64,000 nucleotides of DNA, from contig NZ_CP067124.1 of the NCBI RefSeq assembly GCF_028553725.1, positions 3,234,001-3,298,000 of the forward strand. The letters are read 5' to 3'. Shown one piece after another: positions 40,919-50,026 of this stretch. Numbering within the stretch: position 1 is the first letter of the stretch; each line of letters begins with the position of its first letter. The stretch comes from Paracoccus alcaliphilus (GTDB lineage: Bacteria; Pseudomonadota; Alphaproteobacteria; Rhodobacterales; Rhodobacteraceae). Below the pieces are notes generated by a model. The model was not told the origin of the DNA and made no database searches. It worked only from the letters and a program-made list of their open reading frames with translations. The position numbers were made by a program, and so were the translations under genes.

Positions 40919-41838
40919 CCGCCGACGCTCCCCTGTCTTTCGCCCCCGAGGTCGAGGCCGCGCTGAAGGCGGGCCTGCCCGTCGTGGCGCTGGAATCGAC
41001 GATCATCACCCACGGCATGCCCTGGCCACAGAACCTCGAAATGGCCCGCAAGGTCGAGGCCACGATCCGCGACGGCGGCGCCGTGCCCGCCACCATCGCG
41101 GTGATGGGCGGGCGGATCCATATCGGACTGACCGACGATTCCTTGCAGGCGCTGGCCCGAACCCCGCCCGATCAGGCGATGAAGCTGAGCCGCGCCGATC
41201 TGGCCGTCTGCGTGGCGCAGGGCCGCACCGGCGCCACCACGGTCGCGGCAACGATGATCTGCGCGGCGCTGGCGGGCATCCGAGTCTTTGCCACCGGCGG
41301 CATCGGCGGCGTGCATCGCGGCGCCGAGGACAGTTTCGACATCTCGGCCGATCTGCGGGAACTGGCGCAGACCCCGGTGACGGTGGTGGCGGCGGGTGCC
41401 AAGGCGATCCTCGATCTGCCCAAGACATGGGAGGTGCTGGAAACCTTCGGCGTGCCGGTGATCGCCTATGGTCAGGACGAATTGCCCGCCTTCTGGTCGC
41501 GCCGTTCGGGCATTGCCGCGCCGCTGCGCATGGACAGCGCCGCCCAGATCGCCGCCGCCGCGAACATGCGCGCCCGTCTGGGCCTGACCGGCGGGCAACT
41601 GGTCACCAATCCGATCCCGCCCGAAGCCGAAATTCCGCGCGACGAGATCAACCCGGTCATCGAACAGGCGCTGGCCGAGGCCGAGGCGCAGGGCATCGCC
41701 GCCAAATCGGTGACGCCCTTCCTGCTGCAACGCATCTTCGAGCTGACCGATGGCCGATCGCTGGAATCGAATATCGCGCTGGTGCTGAACAATGCGCGGC
41801 TGGCGGCGGACATCGCCACCGAGATGGCGAAGCCCTGA
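40915..41838 (+). CDS. psuG: Pseudouridine-5'-phosphate glycosidase
   Basis: A 307-residue lyase that splits pseudouridine 5'-phosphate into uracil and ribose 5-phosphate. ALESTIITHGMPWPQN and the MNARA... region, FATGGIGGVHRGAEDSFDIS, PVTVVAAGAKAILDLPKT and TNPIPPEAEI are family blocks. It overlaps psuK (ATGA). It completes salvage of modified RNA nucleosides. Confidence 0.95.
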   Translation: MTADAPLSFAPEVEAALKAGLPVVALESTIITHGMPWPQNLEMARKVEATIRDGGAVPATIAVMGGRIHIGLTDDSLQALARTPPDQAMKLSRADLAVCVAQGRTGATTVAATMICAALAGIRVFATGGIGGVHRGAEDSFDISADLRELAQTPVTVVAAGAKAILDLPKTWEVLETFGVPVIAYGQDELPAFWSRRSGIAAPLRMDSAAQIAAAANMRARLGLTGGQLVTNPIPPEAEIPRDEINPVIEQALAEAEAQGIAAKSVTPFLLQRIFELTDGRSLESNIALVLNNARLAADIATEMAKP

Positions 41839-41843
41839 TCAGC

Positions 41844-41863
41844 CGCCCCTGATCAACGGGGCG
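41844..41863. terminator. Hairpin between convergent psuG and patatin genes
   Basis: CGCCCC (41844-41849) pairs with GGGGCG (41858-41863), 8-base loop, overlapping the last codons of the patatin gene. No T-run. It may slow both polymerases. Confidence 0.4.
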
Positions 41864-42914
41864 TCTGGTCGGGAAACAGCGCGCCCAGATCGACGCTGTC
41901 GCGCTCGTTCAGCGCGTCGGCGTGGTCGGCCAGAAAGGTATCGGCGGCCTGTTGCCCGGCCTCGCGCATCCGCTGCAACAGGCCCGGCCCCGGCATCACC
42001 TTGCTGCGGGCGTTCAGGTCGTTCATCAGCTTGTCATCCATGATCATGTGCAACAGCACGTTCTTCATCGCCCGGTTGGCCAGCCGGTTTTCCGAAAACA
42101 GCTCTTTGACGAAATGGATCGCCCGCAGCTGCGACACCAAAGAACTGTTGAAGCTGATCTCGTTCACCCGGTCCTGAATATCGGCGGGGGAGCGGGGCAA
42201 GGTATCACGCAGCATCGGATTGATGTTCACGATCACGATGTCGCGCGGCAGATGCGGGCGATACAGCGGAAACAGCGCCGGATTGCCGGTATAGCCGCCG
42301 TCCCAATAGGCCTCGATCCGCCCGGTGGCCGGGTTCTCGATCTCGATGGCCTGAAACAGCGTCGGCAGACAGGCCGAGGCCAGCACCGCCGGCACCGTCG
42401 CCCCTTCGCCGGTAAAGACGCGGATATGGCCGGTGCGCACGCAGGTCGCCGCGACATGCAGTTCCGGCCCGCGATCATTGCTGAAATCGGCATAGGGCAG
42501 ATCGCGCAGCACGGTCTCCAGCGGGTTGACGTAGAACGGCCCGTAATCATAGGGGCTGAAGATGCGGGTCAGGTTGTCCACCCAGGCGGCGGGCGAAAAC
42601 ATCTCGGTCAGGCGCTGAAAGCCGCGCGGCATCGGCATCAGCGAATGCATCCAGCGCACGACGCGATTGTCGCTCATCTGGCCGACCTGGTTCCACAGAC
42701 AGTCCAGGTTCTCGCGCGCCGCCCGCCGCCCGGCCCGGTCACCCCGCGCCAGCCCGGCCTTCAGCGCCGCCCCGTTCAGCGCCCCGGCCGAGGTGCCGCT
42801 GATCGCCGAAATCCGCAGCCAGCGCTCATCCAGCAGCCGGTCCAGCACGCCCCAGGCGAATGCCCCATGCGCGCCGCCGCCCTGAAGGGCCAGATTGATG
42901 CTCTTGTCCTTCAT
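41853..42914 (-). CDS. Patatin-like phospholipase
   Basis: A 353-residue lipid acyl hydrolase. The oxyanion loop GGGAHGAFAWG, nucleophile motif GTSAG and catalytic DGG (YWDGGYTGN) form the Ser-Asp dyad. The C-terminal helical region contains RLANRAMKNVLLHMI. Predicted cytosolic or peripheral. I chose the ATG at 42914 (MKDKSINLALQ). Substrate unknown. Confidence 0.9.
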   Translation of the reverse strand: MKDKSINLALQGGGAHGAFAWGVLDRLLDERWLRISAISGTSAGALNGAALKAGLARGDRAGRRAARENLDCLWNQVGQMSDNRVVRWMHSLMPMPRGFQRLTEMFSPAAWVDNLTRIFSPYDYGPFYVNPLETVLRDLPYADFSNDRGPELHVAATCVRTGHIRVFTGEGATVPAVLASACLPTLFQAIEIENPATGRIEAYWDGGYTGNPALFPLYRPHLPRDIVIVNINPMLRDTLPRSPADIQDRVNEISFNSSLVSQLRAIHFVKELFSENRLANRAMKNVLLHMIMDDKLMNDLNARSKVMPGPGLLQRMREAGQQAADTFLADHADALNERDSVDLGALFPDQTPR

Positions 42915-43020
42915 CGCCCGTCCCTCTGCCGGATCTTGCAGATGCAGCATAAGCAGGCGCCACCACCCGCCGCAAGCGATTGAGCGCAGGCGTGCAGCAT
43001 CACCGGACCGGCCCGGTGTC

Positions 43021-44148
43021 CTAGTCCTCGGACTGCGCCTCGGCCCGGCTTTTCCCGGCCACATCCATGGCCAGCGTGGCGGCCATGAAGCTGTCCAGAT
43101 CGCCGTCCAGAACGCCCTGCGTGTCGCTGGTTTCCTCAGAGGTGCGCAGGTCCTTCACCATCTGATAGGGATGCAGGACATAGCTGCGGATCTGGTTGCC
43201 CCAGCCGGCGTCGCCCTTTGATGCGTGCTGGGCGTTGATCTCGGCATGGCGGCGGTCCAGCTCCATCTGGTACAGGCGCGATTTCAGCGCGGCCATGGCG
43301 TTGGCCCGATTCTGGTGCTGGGATTTCTCTGAACTGGTCACCACGATGCCGGTCGGAAGGTGGGTGATCCGCACCGCCGAATCCGTGGTGTTGACGTGCT
43401 GCCCGCCCGCGCCCGAGGACCGGTAGGTGTCGATGCGGATCTCATTGTCGGGCACGGTGATCTCGATATTCTCGTCCACCACCGGATAAACCCAGACCGA
43501 GCTGAAAGACGTGTGCCGCCGCGCCGCGCTGTCATAGGGGCTGATCCGCACCAGCCGATGCACGCCGCTTTCCGATTTCAGCCAGCCATAGGCGTTATGC
43601 CCGGTGATCTTGTAGGCGGCGCTACGGATCCCCGCCTCATCGCCCGAGGTCTCGGACATCAGCTCGACCTCATAGCCCTTCTTCTCGGCCCAACGCACAT
43701 ACATCCGCGCCAGCATGCTGGCCCAGTCGCAGCTTTCCGTGCCGCCCGCACCGGCATGGATCTCCAGGAAGGTGTCATTGGCATCGGCCTCGCCGTTCAG
43801 CAGCGCCTCCAGTTCCTTCTGCGCCGCCAGCGCCGCCAGTTCCTTCAGATTGGCCTCGGCCTCGGCCACCAACTCGCCGTCGCCCTCTTCCTCGGCCAGT
43901 TCGACCATCTCGGCATTGGCGCTCAGATCGGTGTCGATCCGGCGATAGGTTTCGATCGCATCCAGCAGCGCCTGCCGCTCGCGCATCAGTTTCTGCGCGC
44001 GGGCGGGATCGGACCACAGATCACCCGCCTCGATCATCGCATTCATCTCTTCCAGACGATGCGGCGCGGTCTGCCAGTCCATCCGCTGACCCAGCAGGCT
44101 CAGCGACTTGCGGATGGCATCGATGGTGGACTGCGTCTCGGCGCGCAT
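43021..44148 (-). CDS. prfB: Peptide chain release factor 2
   Basis: A 375-residue class-I release factor for UAA/UGA. The GGQ is in SSGAGGQHVNTTDS. The anticodon-like tripeptide is SPY (VRISPYDSAARR) rather than SPF. No in-frame UGA frameshift site is present near codon 26; the gene is read straight through. Confidence 0.95.
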   Translation of the reverse strand: MRAETQSTIDAIRKSLSLLGQRMDWQTAPHRLEEMNAMIEAGDLWSDPARAQKLMRERQALLDAIETYRRIDTDLSANAEMVELAEEEGDGELVAEAEANLKELAALAAQKELEALLNGEADANDTFLEIHAGAGGTESCDWASMLARMYVRWAEKKGYEVELMSETSGDEAGIRSAAYKITGHNAYGWLKSESGVHRLVRISPYDSAARRHTSFSSVWVYPVVDENIEITVPDNEIRIDTYRSSGAGGQHVNTTDSAVRITHLPTGIVVTSSEKSQHQNRANAMAALKSRLYQMELDRRHAEINAQHASKGDAGWGNQIRSYVLHPYQMVKDLRTSEETSDTQGVLDGDLDSFMAATLAMDVAGKSRAEAQSED

Positions 44149-44274
44149 GGGCGGTTCCTTCGGCTGGCGTCAGGTCAGGGGTGATAACGCGACAGGACGC
44201 GCGCGGCAAGAGCGGCAACCCACGCGCCCCCACCGGCGTTGTCCCGCAACCCCGCCTGTTCCGGAACCCCCGCC

Positions 44275-44772
44275 ATGCCCTTCCTGACCGACACCCTTGC
44301 CGACCTCTTCGCCCCGCCGCAAACCATGAACATGGCGTCGGCCTCCATGCGGCTGGTGCTGGCCTCGGTGCTGGGCGCGCTCATCGGCTGGGAACGAGAG
44401 GCTCATGCCCGCGCCGCCGGACTGCGCACACATATGCTGATCTCGCTGGCCGCCGCCATGTTCACCCTGATCGCGATGGAGCTGACCCACTTCCCGGCCG
44501 AGGACAGCCAGTCCCTGCGCATCGACCCGCTGCGCCTGATCGAGGCCGTCACCGCAGGCGTCGCCTTTCTGGCCGCAGGCTCGATCATCATCAGCGGCGG
44601 CAATGTGCGCGGCATCACCACCGGCGCCTCGATGTGGCTGGCAGGCGCCATCGGCCTTGCCTGCGGCAGCGGCGACGGCATGCTGGCCGTGACCGGCACC
44701 GCGCTGGCGCTGATCATCCTCTGGGCCATCCGCCAGCTGATCCATCCCCGCGACACCCCCGACGACACCTGA
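44275..44772 (+). CDS. MgtC/SapB family membrane protein
   Basis: A 165-residue protein with four or five hydrophobic segments. The MgtC signature is clear: LVLASVLGALIGWEREAHARAAGLRTHMLISLAAA, then GVAFLAAGSIII and TGASMWLAGAIGLACG. It lacks the C-terminal ACT-like domain. It is oriented against its neighbours and followed by a B-type repeat. MgtC homologues affect Mg2+ stress and F-ATPase, but the role here is unproven. Confidence 0.9.
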   Translation: MPFLTDTLADLFAPPQTMNMASASMRLVLASVLGALIGWEREAHARAAGLRTHMLISLAAAMFTLIAMELTHFPAEDSQSLRIDPLRLIEAVTAGVAFLAAGSIIISGGNVRGITTGASMWLAGAIGLACGSGDGMLAVTGTALALIILWAIRQLIHPRDTPDDT

Positions 44773-44790
44773 CCCCTGCCGGACCTGCCC

Positions 44791-44861
44791 CCTCGCGCTC
44801 CTGAAAAATACCTTCGGGGGGTCCGGGGGACGAAGCGCCCCCGGCGGTCGCGGGACGCAAA
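44791..44861 (+). repeat. Dispersed B-type intergenic repeat, copy 2
   Basis: CCTCGCGCTCCTGAAAAATA, CCTTCGGGGGGTCC, a CCGGGGG/CCCCCGG hairpin and CGGTCGCGGGACGCAA, block for block as at 32893-32965. It fills the space between mgtC (+) and the PBP1A stop (-), ending 9 bases before the latter. Confidence 0.65.
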
Positions 44862-44869
44862 ACCGGCTG

Positions 44870-47431
44870 TCAGTAAAGCCCGCCCGAGGACATGGTGCCG
44901 AAATCCGTACGCCGCGGAATCACCCGCTGCTGACCGGTCGAGGTGGTGATCGAGGTCGAGGCGCGGCTGTCCGCCCCCGCTTCCCAGGGCAGAACCACCG
45001 GCCCGTCGCCAAAGCCCGACACGATATAGGGCGACATCCAATCGGGGTCCGAACCCTCGCGGAAATATTCGGCGATCACATTCGGACCGGACGCATCGTC
45101 GGACAGCCGCTGGCCGGTGACGCGGTCGATCTTCACCCAGAACCCGCCCGGCGGCACCTTGAACTCGGACCCGCCATATTCCTTGATCGCCTCGCGCATG
45201 AAGGCGTTGAACACCGGAACGCACAGCGTGCCACCATAGGCATTCGCCCCCAGCGTGCGCGGCTGGTCGTAACCCAGATAACAGCCCGCGACGATATTGC
45301 TGGAATAGCCGATGAACCACACGTCCTTGGCGTCATTCGTCGTCCCGGTCTTGCCCGCGATCGGCACCGGCAGGTTGACCCCGCTGCCCGATCCGCGCTT
45401 GACCACCCCCTCCATCATCGAGGTCAACTGATAGGCGGTGACGGCGTCCATCACCCGCTCGCGGTTGCTGTCGATGACCGGGCCGCGCCCGGCGGGCAGC
45501 GCCTGCTGGCCGCAGGTCTCGCAGACGCGGCGGTCGTGGCGATAGACGGTGCGCCCGCGCCGGTCCTGCACCCGGTCCACCAGCGTCGGCTCCACCCGCT
45601 CGCCGCCATTGGCGAACATGGCATAGGCCGCGACCATCTTGAACAGCGTCGTTTCCTGCGCGCCAAGGGCATTGGCCAGGAACGGCCGCAGATTGTCGTA
45701 AACCCCGAAACGCTCGGCATAATCGGCGACGATCTCCATGCCGATATCCTGCGCGATGCGGATCGTCATCAGGTTGCGCGACATCTCGATGCCGGTGCGC
45801 AGCGGCGTCGGGCCGTAATGGCGACCCCCGGCATTTCGCGGCTCCCACAGACCGGCGGGAGTGTTCAGCCGGATCGGTTCGTCCACGACGATGGTGGCGG
45901 GGGTATAATTGTTGTCCAGCGCGGCGGCATAGACGAAGGGCTTGAAGCTGGAGCCCGGCTGGCGCTGCGCCTGCGTCGCCCGGTTGAAGACCGAGGATTG
46001 ATAGCTGAAGCCCCCCTGCATCGCCATGACCCGGCCGGTATTCACGTCCATCGCCATGAAGCCGCCCTGAACCTCGGGCACCTGCCGCAGGGTCCAGCGG
46101 ATAAAGCCGCCATCGCTGTCGCGGATCATGGCGCGCACCATAACCACTTCGCCGATATCGACCAGATCGCCCGCCACCCGCGCGCGGTCGCGCAGACGCC
46201 CGGTCTCGCGGTCCAGCCTGCGCGCCCATTGCACGTCCTCGGCCGGGATCCAGTGGCCGTCGCCATCCTCTTCGATGCCCTCGATCCCGATACGGGCGCG
46301 GCCACCATCCAGCGCCAGAACCACCGCCGGATGCCAGCCGGGAATGTCGCGCGGCACGCGGGTTTCCCACAAGGCCCCACGCCAAGCGGCCTCGGTCGCC
46401 AGCGCCTCGGGGGGCAGTTCCTCGCCGGTGCCGCGCCAGACGCCGCGGCCGCGGTCATATTGCTCCAGCGCCTCGCGCAGCGCATCGGCGGCGGCGGATT
46501 GCAGTTCCGGGTCCACCGTCGCGCGGATCGTCAGCCCGCCGCCGAAAAACTCGTCCTCGCCGAATTCGCGCGACAACTGGCGGCGGATTTCATCGGTGAA
46601 GTAATCGCGCGGCGGCATCTGGCTGTGGGCCGAGGGGAAATCACCGTTCTGCACGCTGCGCAGCGGCAGCTTGGCCTCGGCCTCATAGGTGGCCTCGTCG
46701 ATGAATCCGTTCTGCCACATCTCGCGCAGGACATAGTTGCGCCGCTCGGTCACCCGTTCCTTGGCGCGGACGGGGTGATAGCGGCCCGGCGCCTGCGGCA
46801 TGGCGGCCAGCATCGCGGCCTCGTGCGGTTCCAGTTCCGACAGCGACTTGTTGAAATAGGTTTGCGCCGCCGCCGCCACGCCAAAGCTGTTCTGCCCCAG
46901 AAAGATCTCGTTCAGGTAAAGTTCCAGGATCTGATTCTTGCTCAGCGTTCGTTCCAGCCGCGAGGCCAGGATCACCTCTTTCACCTTGCGCTCGACGCTG
47001 CGGTCGCTGGACAGCAGGAAGTTCTTCATCACCTGCTGGGTGATGGTCGAGGCGCCGCGCACGCTGGCCCCGCGCGAGGCCACGGCCTCGTATGCCGCGC
47101 CGACGATACCGCGCACGTCATAGCCGGGATGGCTGAAGAAGTTCTTGTCCTCGGCGCTGATGAAGGCCTGCTTGATCTGGTCGGGGATTTCCTCGATCGG
47201 CACGAAAATGCGGCGTTCCTGCGCGAATTCGTCGATCAGCATCCCTTCGCCGGAATAGATGCGGCTGATCGTCTTGGGCGTGTATTGCGCCAGCGTCTCA
47301 TGGCCCGGCAGGTCGCGCGAATACATCCAGAAGATCGCACCGACCGTCAGCGCGATGAAAAAAGTGGCGGTAACGAACCAGGAAAAGATCGCACCGAAAA
47401 AGGAAAGAATGGCCCGAACCAAATGCAACAC
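44870..47431 (-). CDS. mrcA: Penicillin-binding protein 1A
   Basis: An 853-residue bifunctional glycosyltransferase/transpeptidase. One N-terminal membrane helix, then the GT51 domain with EDKNFF and ASTITQQ. An OB-like insert lies in the middle. The transpeptidase domain has SSFKP (Ser near 510), SRNL and KTGTT. It starts with GTG at 47431; an in-frame TTG follows at 47428. It is downstream of the amidase gene with only a 71-base gap, consistent with a cell-wall unit. Confidence 0.95.
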   Translation of the reverse strand: MLHLVRAILSFFGAIFSWFVTATFFIALTVGAIFWMYSRDLPGHETLAQYTPKTISRIYSGEGMLIDEFAQERRIFVPIEEIPDQIKQAFISAEDKNFFSHPGYDVRGIVGAAYEAVASRGASVRGASTITQQVMKNFLLSSDRSVERKVKEVILASRLERTLSKNQILELYLNEIFLGQNSFGVAAAAQTYFNKSLSELEPHEAAMLAAMPQAPGRYHPVRAKERVTERRNYVLREMWQNGFIDEATYEAEAKLPLRSVQNGDFPSAHSQMPPRDYFTDEIRRQLSREFGEDEFFGGGLTIRATVDPELQSAAADALREALEQYDRGRGVWRGTGEELPPEALATEAAWRGALWETRVPRDIPGWHPAVVLALDGGRARIGIEGIEEDGDGHWIPAEDVQWARRLDRETGRLRDRARVAGDLVDIGEVVMVRAMIRDSDGGFIRWTLRQVPEVQGGFMAMDVNTGRVMAMQGGFSYQSSVFNRATQAQRQPGSSFKPFVYAAALDNNYTPATIVVDEPIRLNTPAGLWEPRNAGGRHYGPTPLRTGIEMSRNLMTIRIAQDIGMEIVADYAERFGVYDNLRPFLANALGAQETTLFKMVAAYAMFANGGERVEPTLVDRVQDRRGRTVYRHDRRVCETCGQQALPAGRGPVIDSNRERVMDAVTAYQLTSMMEGVVKRGSGSGVNLPVPIAGKTGTTNDAKDVWFIGYSSNIVAGCYLGYDQPRTLGANAYGGTLCVPVFNAFMREAIKEYGGSEFKVPPGGFWVKIDRVTGQRLSDDASGPNVIAEYFREGSDPDWMSPYIVSGFGDGPVVLPWEAGADSRASTSITTSTGQQRVIPRRTDFGTMSSGGLY

Positions 47432-47502
47432 GCCTTTTGCTGTGTGGCCCCGTCTATAGCGGCGCCTGTGGCTTGCGTCAAAACAACATCATGACAGCGC
47501 GA

Positions 47503-48729
47503 TCAGCGCCGCAGCAACCCCCGCCGTTGCGTCTCGTCCTGCCCCCATGCGGCGATGGCATCGGCCAGCGCGCCCACCATGCGCCCCTGCCATTCCGGGT
47601 TCAGGATATTGGCGCGGTCCACCGGGTCGCTGATAAAGCCCAGTTCCAGCAGGACCGAGGGGATATCGGGCGATTTCAGCACCGAAAACGCCGCCCCCTG
47701 CACCGGACGGCCATGCAGCCCGATCCCCGCCCGCGCGAGGTGAGAGGTCAGGAATCCCGCCATGTTCTCGGACCGGGGATGGGTATCCGTGCGGGCGAAA
47801 TCCATCAGCACCGTGGCCAGCGCGTCGTCATGGCCGGTCAGATCGACCCCCGCCAGCAGGTCGTCGCGGTCGTGGCGTTCCGCCAGCAACCGCGCCGCCA
47901 GATCGTTCGAGGCCGGGTTCCAGACATAGACCGTCGCCCCCGCCGCCTGCCCTTGCGGCAGCGCATCGGCATGCAGCGACAGCAGCAGATCGGCCCCCGC
48001 GTCGCGGGCGATGGTCATGCGCGATTCCAGACTGACGAAACGGTCGTCGGAGCGGGTCAGGTGAACCTCGATCCCGCGCGCCTGCAATGCGCCGCGCAGG
48101 TCCAGCGCATAGGCCAGCACCAGATCGGCCTCGCGATGGCCCTCGGCCTGCGCGCCCGGATCGAAACCGCCGTGGCCGGGATCCAGCACCACCGTCAGCG
48201 CCTCGCTTTCCGACTGCGGGGCAGGCGCGACCGGATCGGGCAGATTGCGCAGCGCCGCCGTCGCGCTGGGTCGGGGGGCGAATTCCTCATCGGAAACCGG
48301 GCTGATCGAGACATGGATCTGCGGCTCTGGCGCGCGGCTTCGCAGATAGGCCTGTTCGATCCGATAGGGGCCGGGCAGTTCCAGCACGATGCGCGACCAG
48401 TCCTTGCCGAACCGGCCCCAGCGCATCGCGGGCACCAGATCGGCGCCGAACATCTGGTCCGGACTGTAATCGCCGAAATCCAGCCCCTTCACATCGACGA
48501 TCAGCCGGATCGGATCGGCCACCAGAAACGCCCGCCACGCCGCCGCCTTGCTTAGCGTCAGGCGCAGGTCCATCGGTCGCGGCCGGCCTCGGTCACGCCC
48601 CTCGGCCGTCAGGGTCGAGGCGCCGATGACCAGTTCCGGCCCCGCTGCCGTCCCCATCTGGGCCATGCCCCGCTGCGGCACCGCGGTCAACAGCACCAGC
48701 AGCATGGCGAATGCGGCAAGCCACCTCAT
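47503..48729 (-). CDS. amiC: N-acetylmuramoyl-L-alanine amidase (AmiC-like)
   Basis: A 408-residue periplasmic zinc amidase. A signal peptide (WLAAFAMLLVLLTAVP) leads an AMIN domain and then Amidase_3 with VVLDPGHGGFDPGA, ADLLLSLHAD and VLLELGFISDP. It splits daughter-cell wall. The start overlaps the aminotransferase stop (ATGA). It is followed by PBP1A. Confidence 0.95.
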   Translation of the reverse strand: MRWLAAFAMLLVLLTAVPQRGMAQMGTAAGPELVIGASTLTAEGRDRGRPRPMDLRLTLSKAAAWRAFLVADPIRLIVDVKGLDFGDYSPDQMFGADLVPAMRWGRFGKDWSRIVLELPGPYRIEQAYLRSRAPEPQIHVSISPVSDEEFAPRPSATAALRNLPDPVAPAPQSESEALTVVLDPGHGGFDPGAQAEGHREADLVLAYALDLRGALQARGIEVHLTRSDDRFVSLESRMTIARDAGADLLLSLHADALPQGQAAGATVYVWNPASNDLAARLLAERHDRDDLLAGVDLTGHDDALATVLMDFARTDTHPRSENMAGFLTSHLARAGIGLHGRPVQGAAFSVLKSPDIPSVLLELGFISDPVDRANILNPEWQGRMVGALADAIAAWGQDETQRRGLLRR

Positions 48730-49862
48730 CGCGCCGACATGAACTCCGTCAGGCGACGCAGCCCCTCGGCGATGTCTTCGGTCGCGCGGGCATAGGAAAA
48801 GCGCAGCGTCCGCCCCCCGCGATCAGGGTCGAAATCCAGCCCCGGCGTCACCGCGACCCCGGCGCGTTCCAGTATCTCGGCGGCGAAGGCCAGCGAGTCA
48901 TCGGTCAGATGCGACACATCGGCATAGATATAGAACGCGCCTTCGGGCGGCGCGATGCGGTCGAAACCGGCCTTGGGCAGCCCCTCCAGCATCAGGCGGC
49001 GGTTCTCGGCATAGACGGCCAGATTGGCGTCGGCCTCGTCGGTGCAGTCCAGCGCCGCAAGCGCGGCAAGCTGGCTGGCATGGGGCGGGCAGATGAACAT
49101 GTTCTGCGCCAGCCGTTCCACCGTGCGGATATGGCTGTCGGGCACGATCATCCACCCGATCCGCCAGCCGGTCATGGAAAAGTATTTGCTGAAAGAGTTG
49201 ATGACGAAAACCTCGTCCGTCACCTCAAGCGCGGAATGGCAGCGGTCGCCATAGGACAGCCCGTGATAGATCTCGTCCGAGATCAGCGCCATGCCCCGCG
49301 CCTGCGCCGCGCCCGCCAGCGCCGCCAGTTCGTCCTTGCGCAGCACCGTGCCCGACGGATTGCCGGGCGAGGCCAGGATCAGCCCCTGGCAATCGCCCGG
49401 CAGATCCTGCGCACGCGGCTGATAGCGGTCCTCGGCCCGGGTCTGGATGCCTACGGGCTCCAGCGACATGGCCCGCAGGATCTGGCGATAGCTGGGATAG
49501 CCGGGAACCCCGATCGCCACCCGGTCGCCCGCATCGAACAGCGCCGAGAAGGCCAGCAGGAAGGCCCCGCTGCTGCCCGGCGTGACGATCACCCGGGCCG
49601 GGTCCAGATCGACGCCATACCAGCGGCGATACAGATCCGCGATCCCCTGCCGCAGCGCGGGCAGACCCAGCGCAACGGTATAACCCAGCGGCTGATCCAG
49701 CGCCCCGGCCAGCGCGCGGCGCGCGCCCGCGGGGGCGGGGGTGCCGGGCTGGCCGACCTCCATATGGATGATGTGGCGCCCGGCGGCTTCGGCGCGGGCA
49801 GCGGCATCCATCACATCCATGACGATGAAGGGATCGACCTGTCCCCGAACGGATTGTCGCAT
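48726..49862 (-). CDS. Class I/II PLP-dependent aminotransferase
   Basis: A 378-residue fold-type I aminotransferase. The PLP lysine is in NSFSKYFSMTGWRIGW, the glycine-rich loop is in GSSGAFLLAF, and NPSGT and SDEIYHGL precede the lysine. The substrate is not evident; it is most like aspartate/aromatic transaminases. Overlaps the amidase gene, which may be only genomic economy. Confidence 0.88.
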   Translation of the reverse strand: MRQSVRGQVDPFIVMDVMDAAARAEAAGRHIIHMEVGQPGTPAPAGARRALAGALDQPLGYTVALGLPALRQGIADLYRRWYGVDLDPARVIVTPGSSGAFLLAFSALFDAGDRVAIGVPGYPSYRQILRAMSLEPVGIQTRAEDRYQPRAQDLPGDCQGLILASPGNPSGTVLRKDELAALAGAAQARGMALISDEIYHGLSYGDRCHSALEVTDEVFVINSFSKYFSMTGWRIGWMIVPDSHIRTVERLAQNMFICPPHASQLAALAALDCTDEADANLAVYAENRRLMLEGLPKAGFDRIAPPEGAFYIYADVSHLTDDSLAFAAEILERAGVAVTPGLDFDPDRGGRTLRFSYARATEDIAEGLRRLTEFMSAR

Positions 49863-50026
49863 GGCTGTGCCTCATCTTGACGTGCTGTTGCTGTTGCGCG
49901 TCTTTAGCGCGTCGCTTCGGCAGGCTCCACCTCTATGACATCTCTCACGCAGAGGTGTGGCGGCCCGTCTTGCCAAGCCCCGCCCCCCCGCTATGCTGCC
50001 CGCGACCAAACGGCCCGAGGATCCCC

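Noticed and set aside
45536..47494. 652-codon open frame on the plus strand
   Set aside because: Antisense of the PBP1A gene; same mirror-frame composition.
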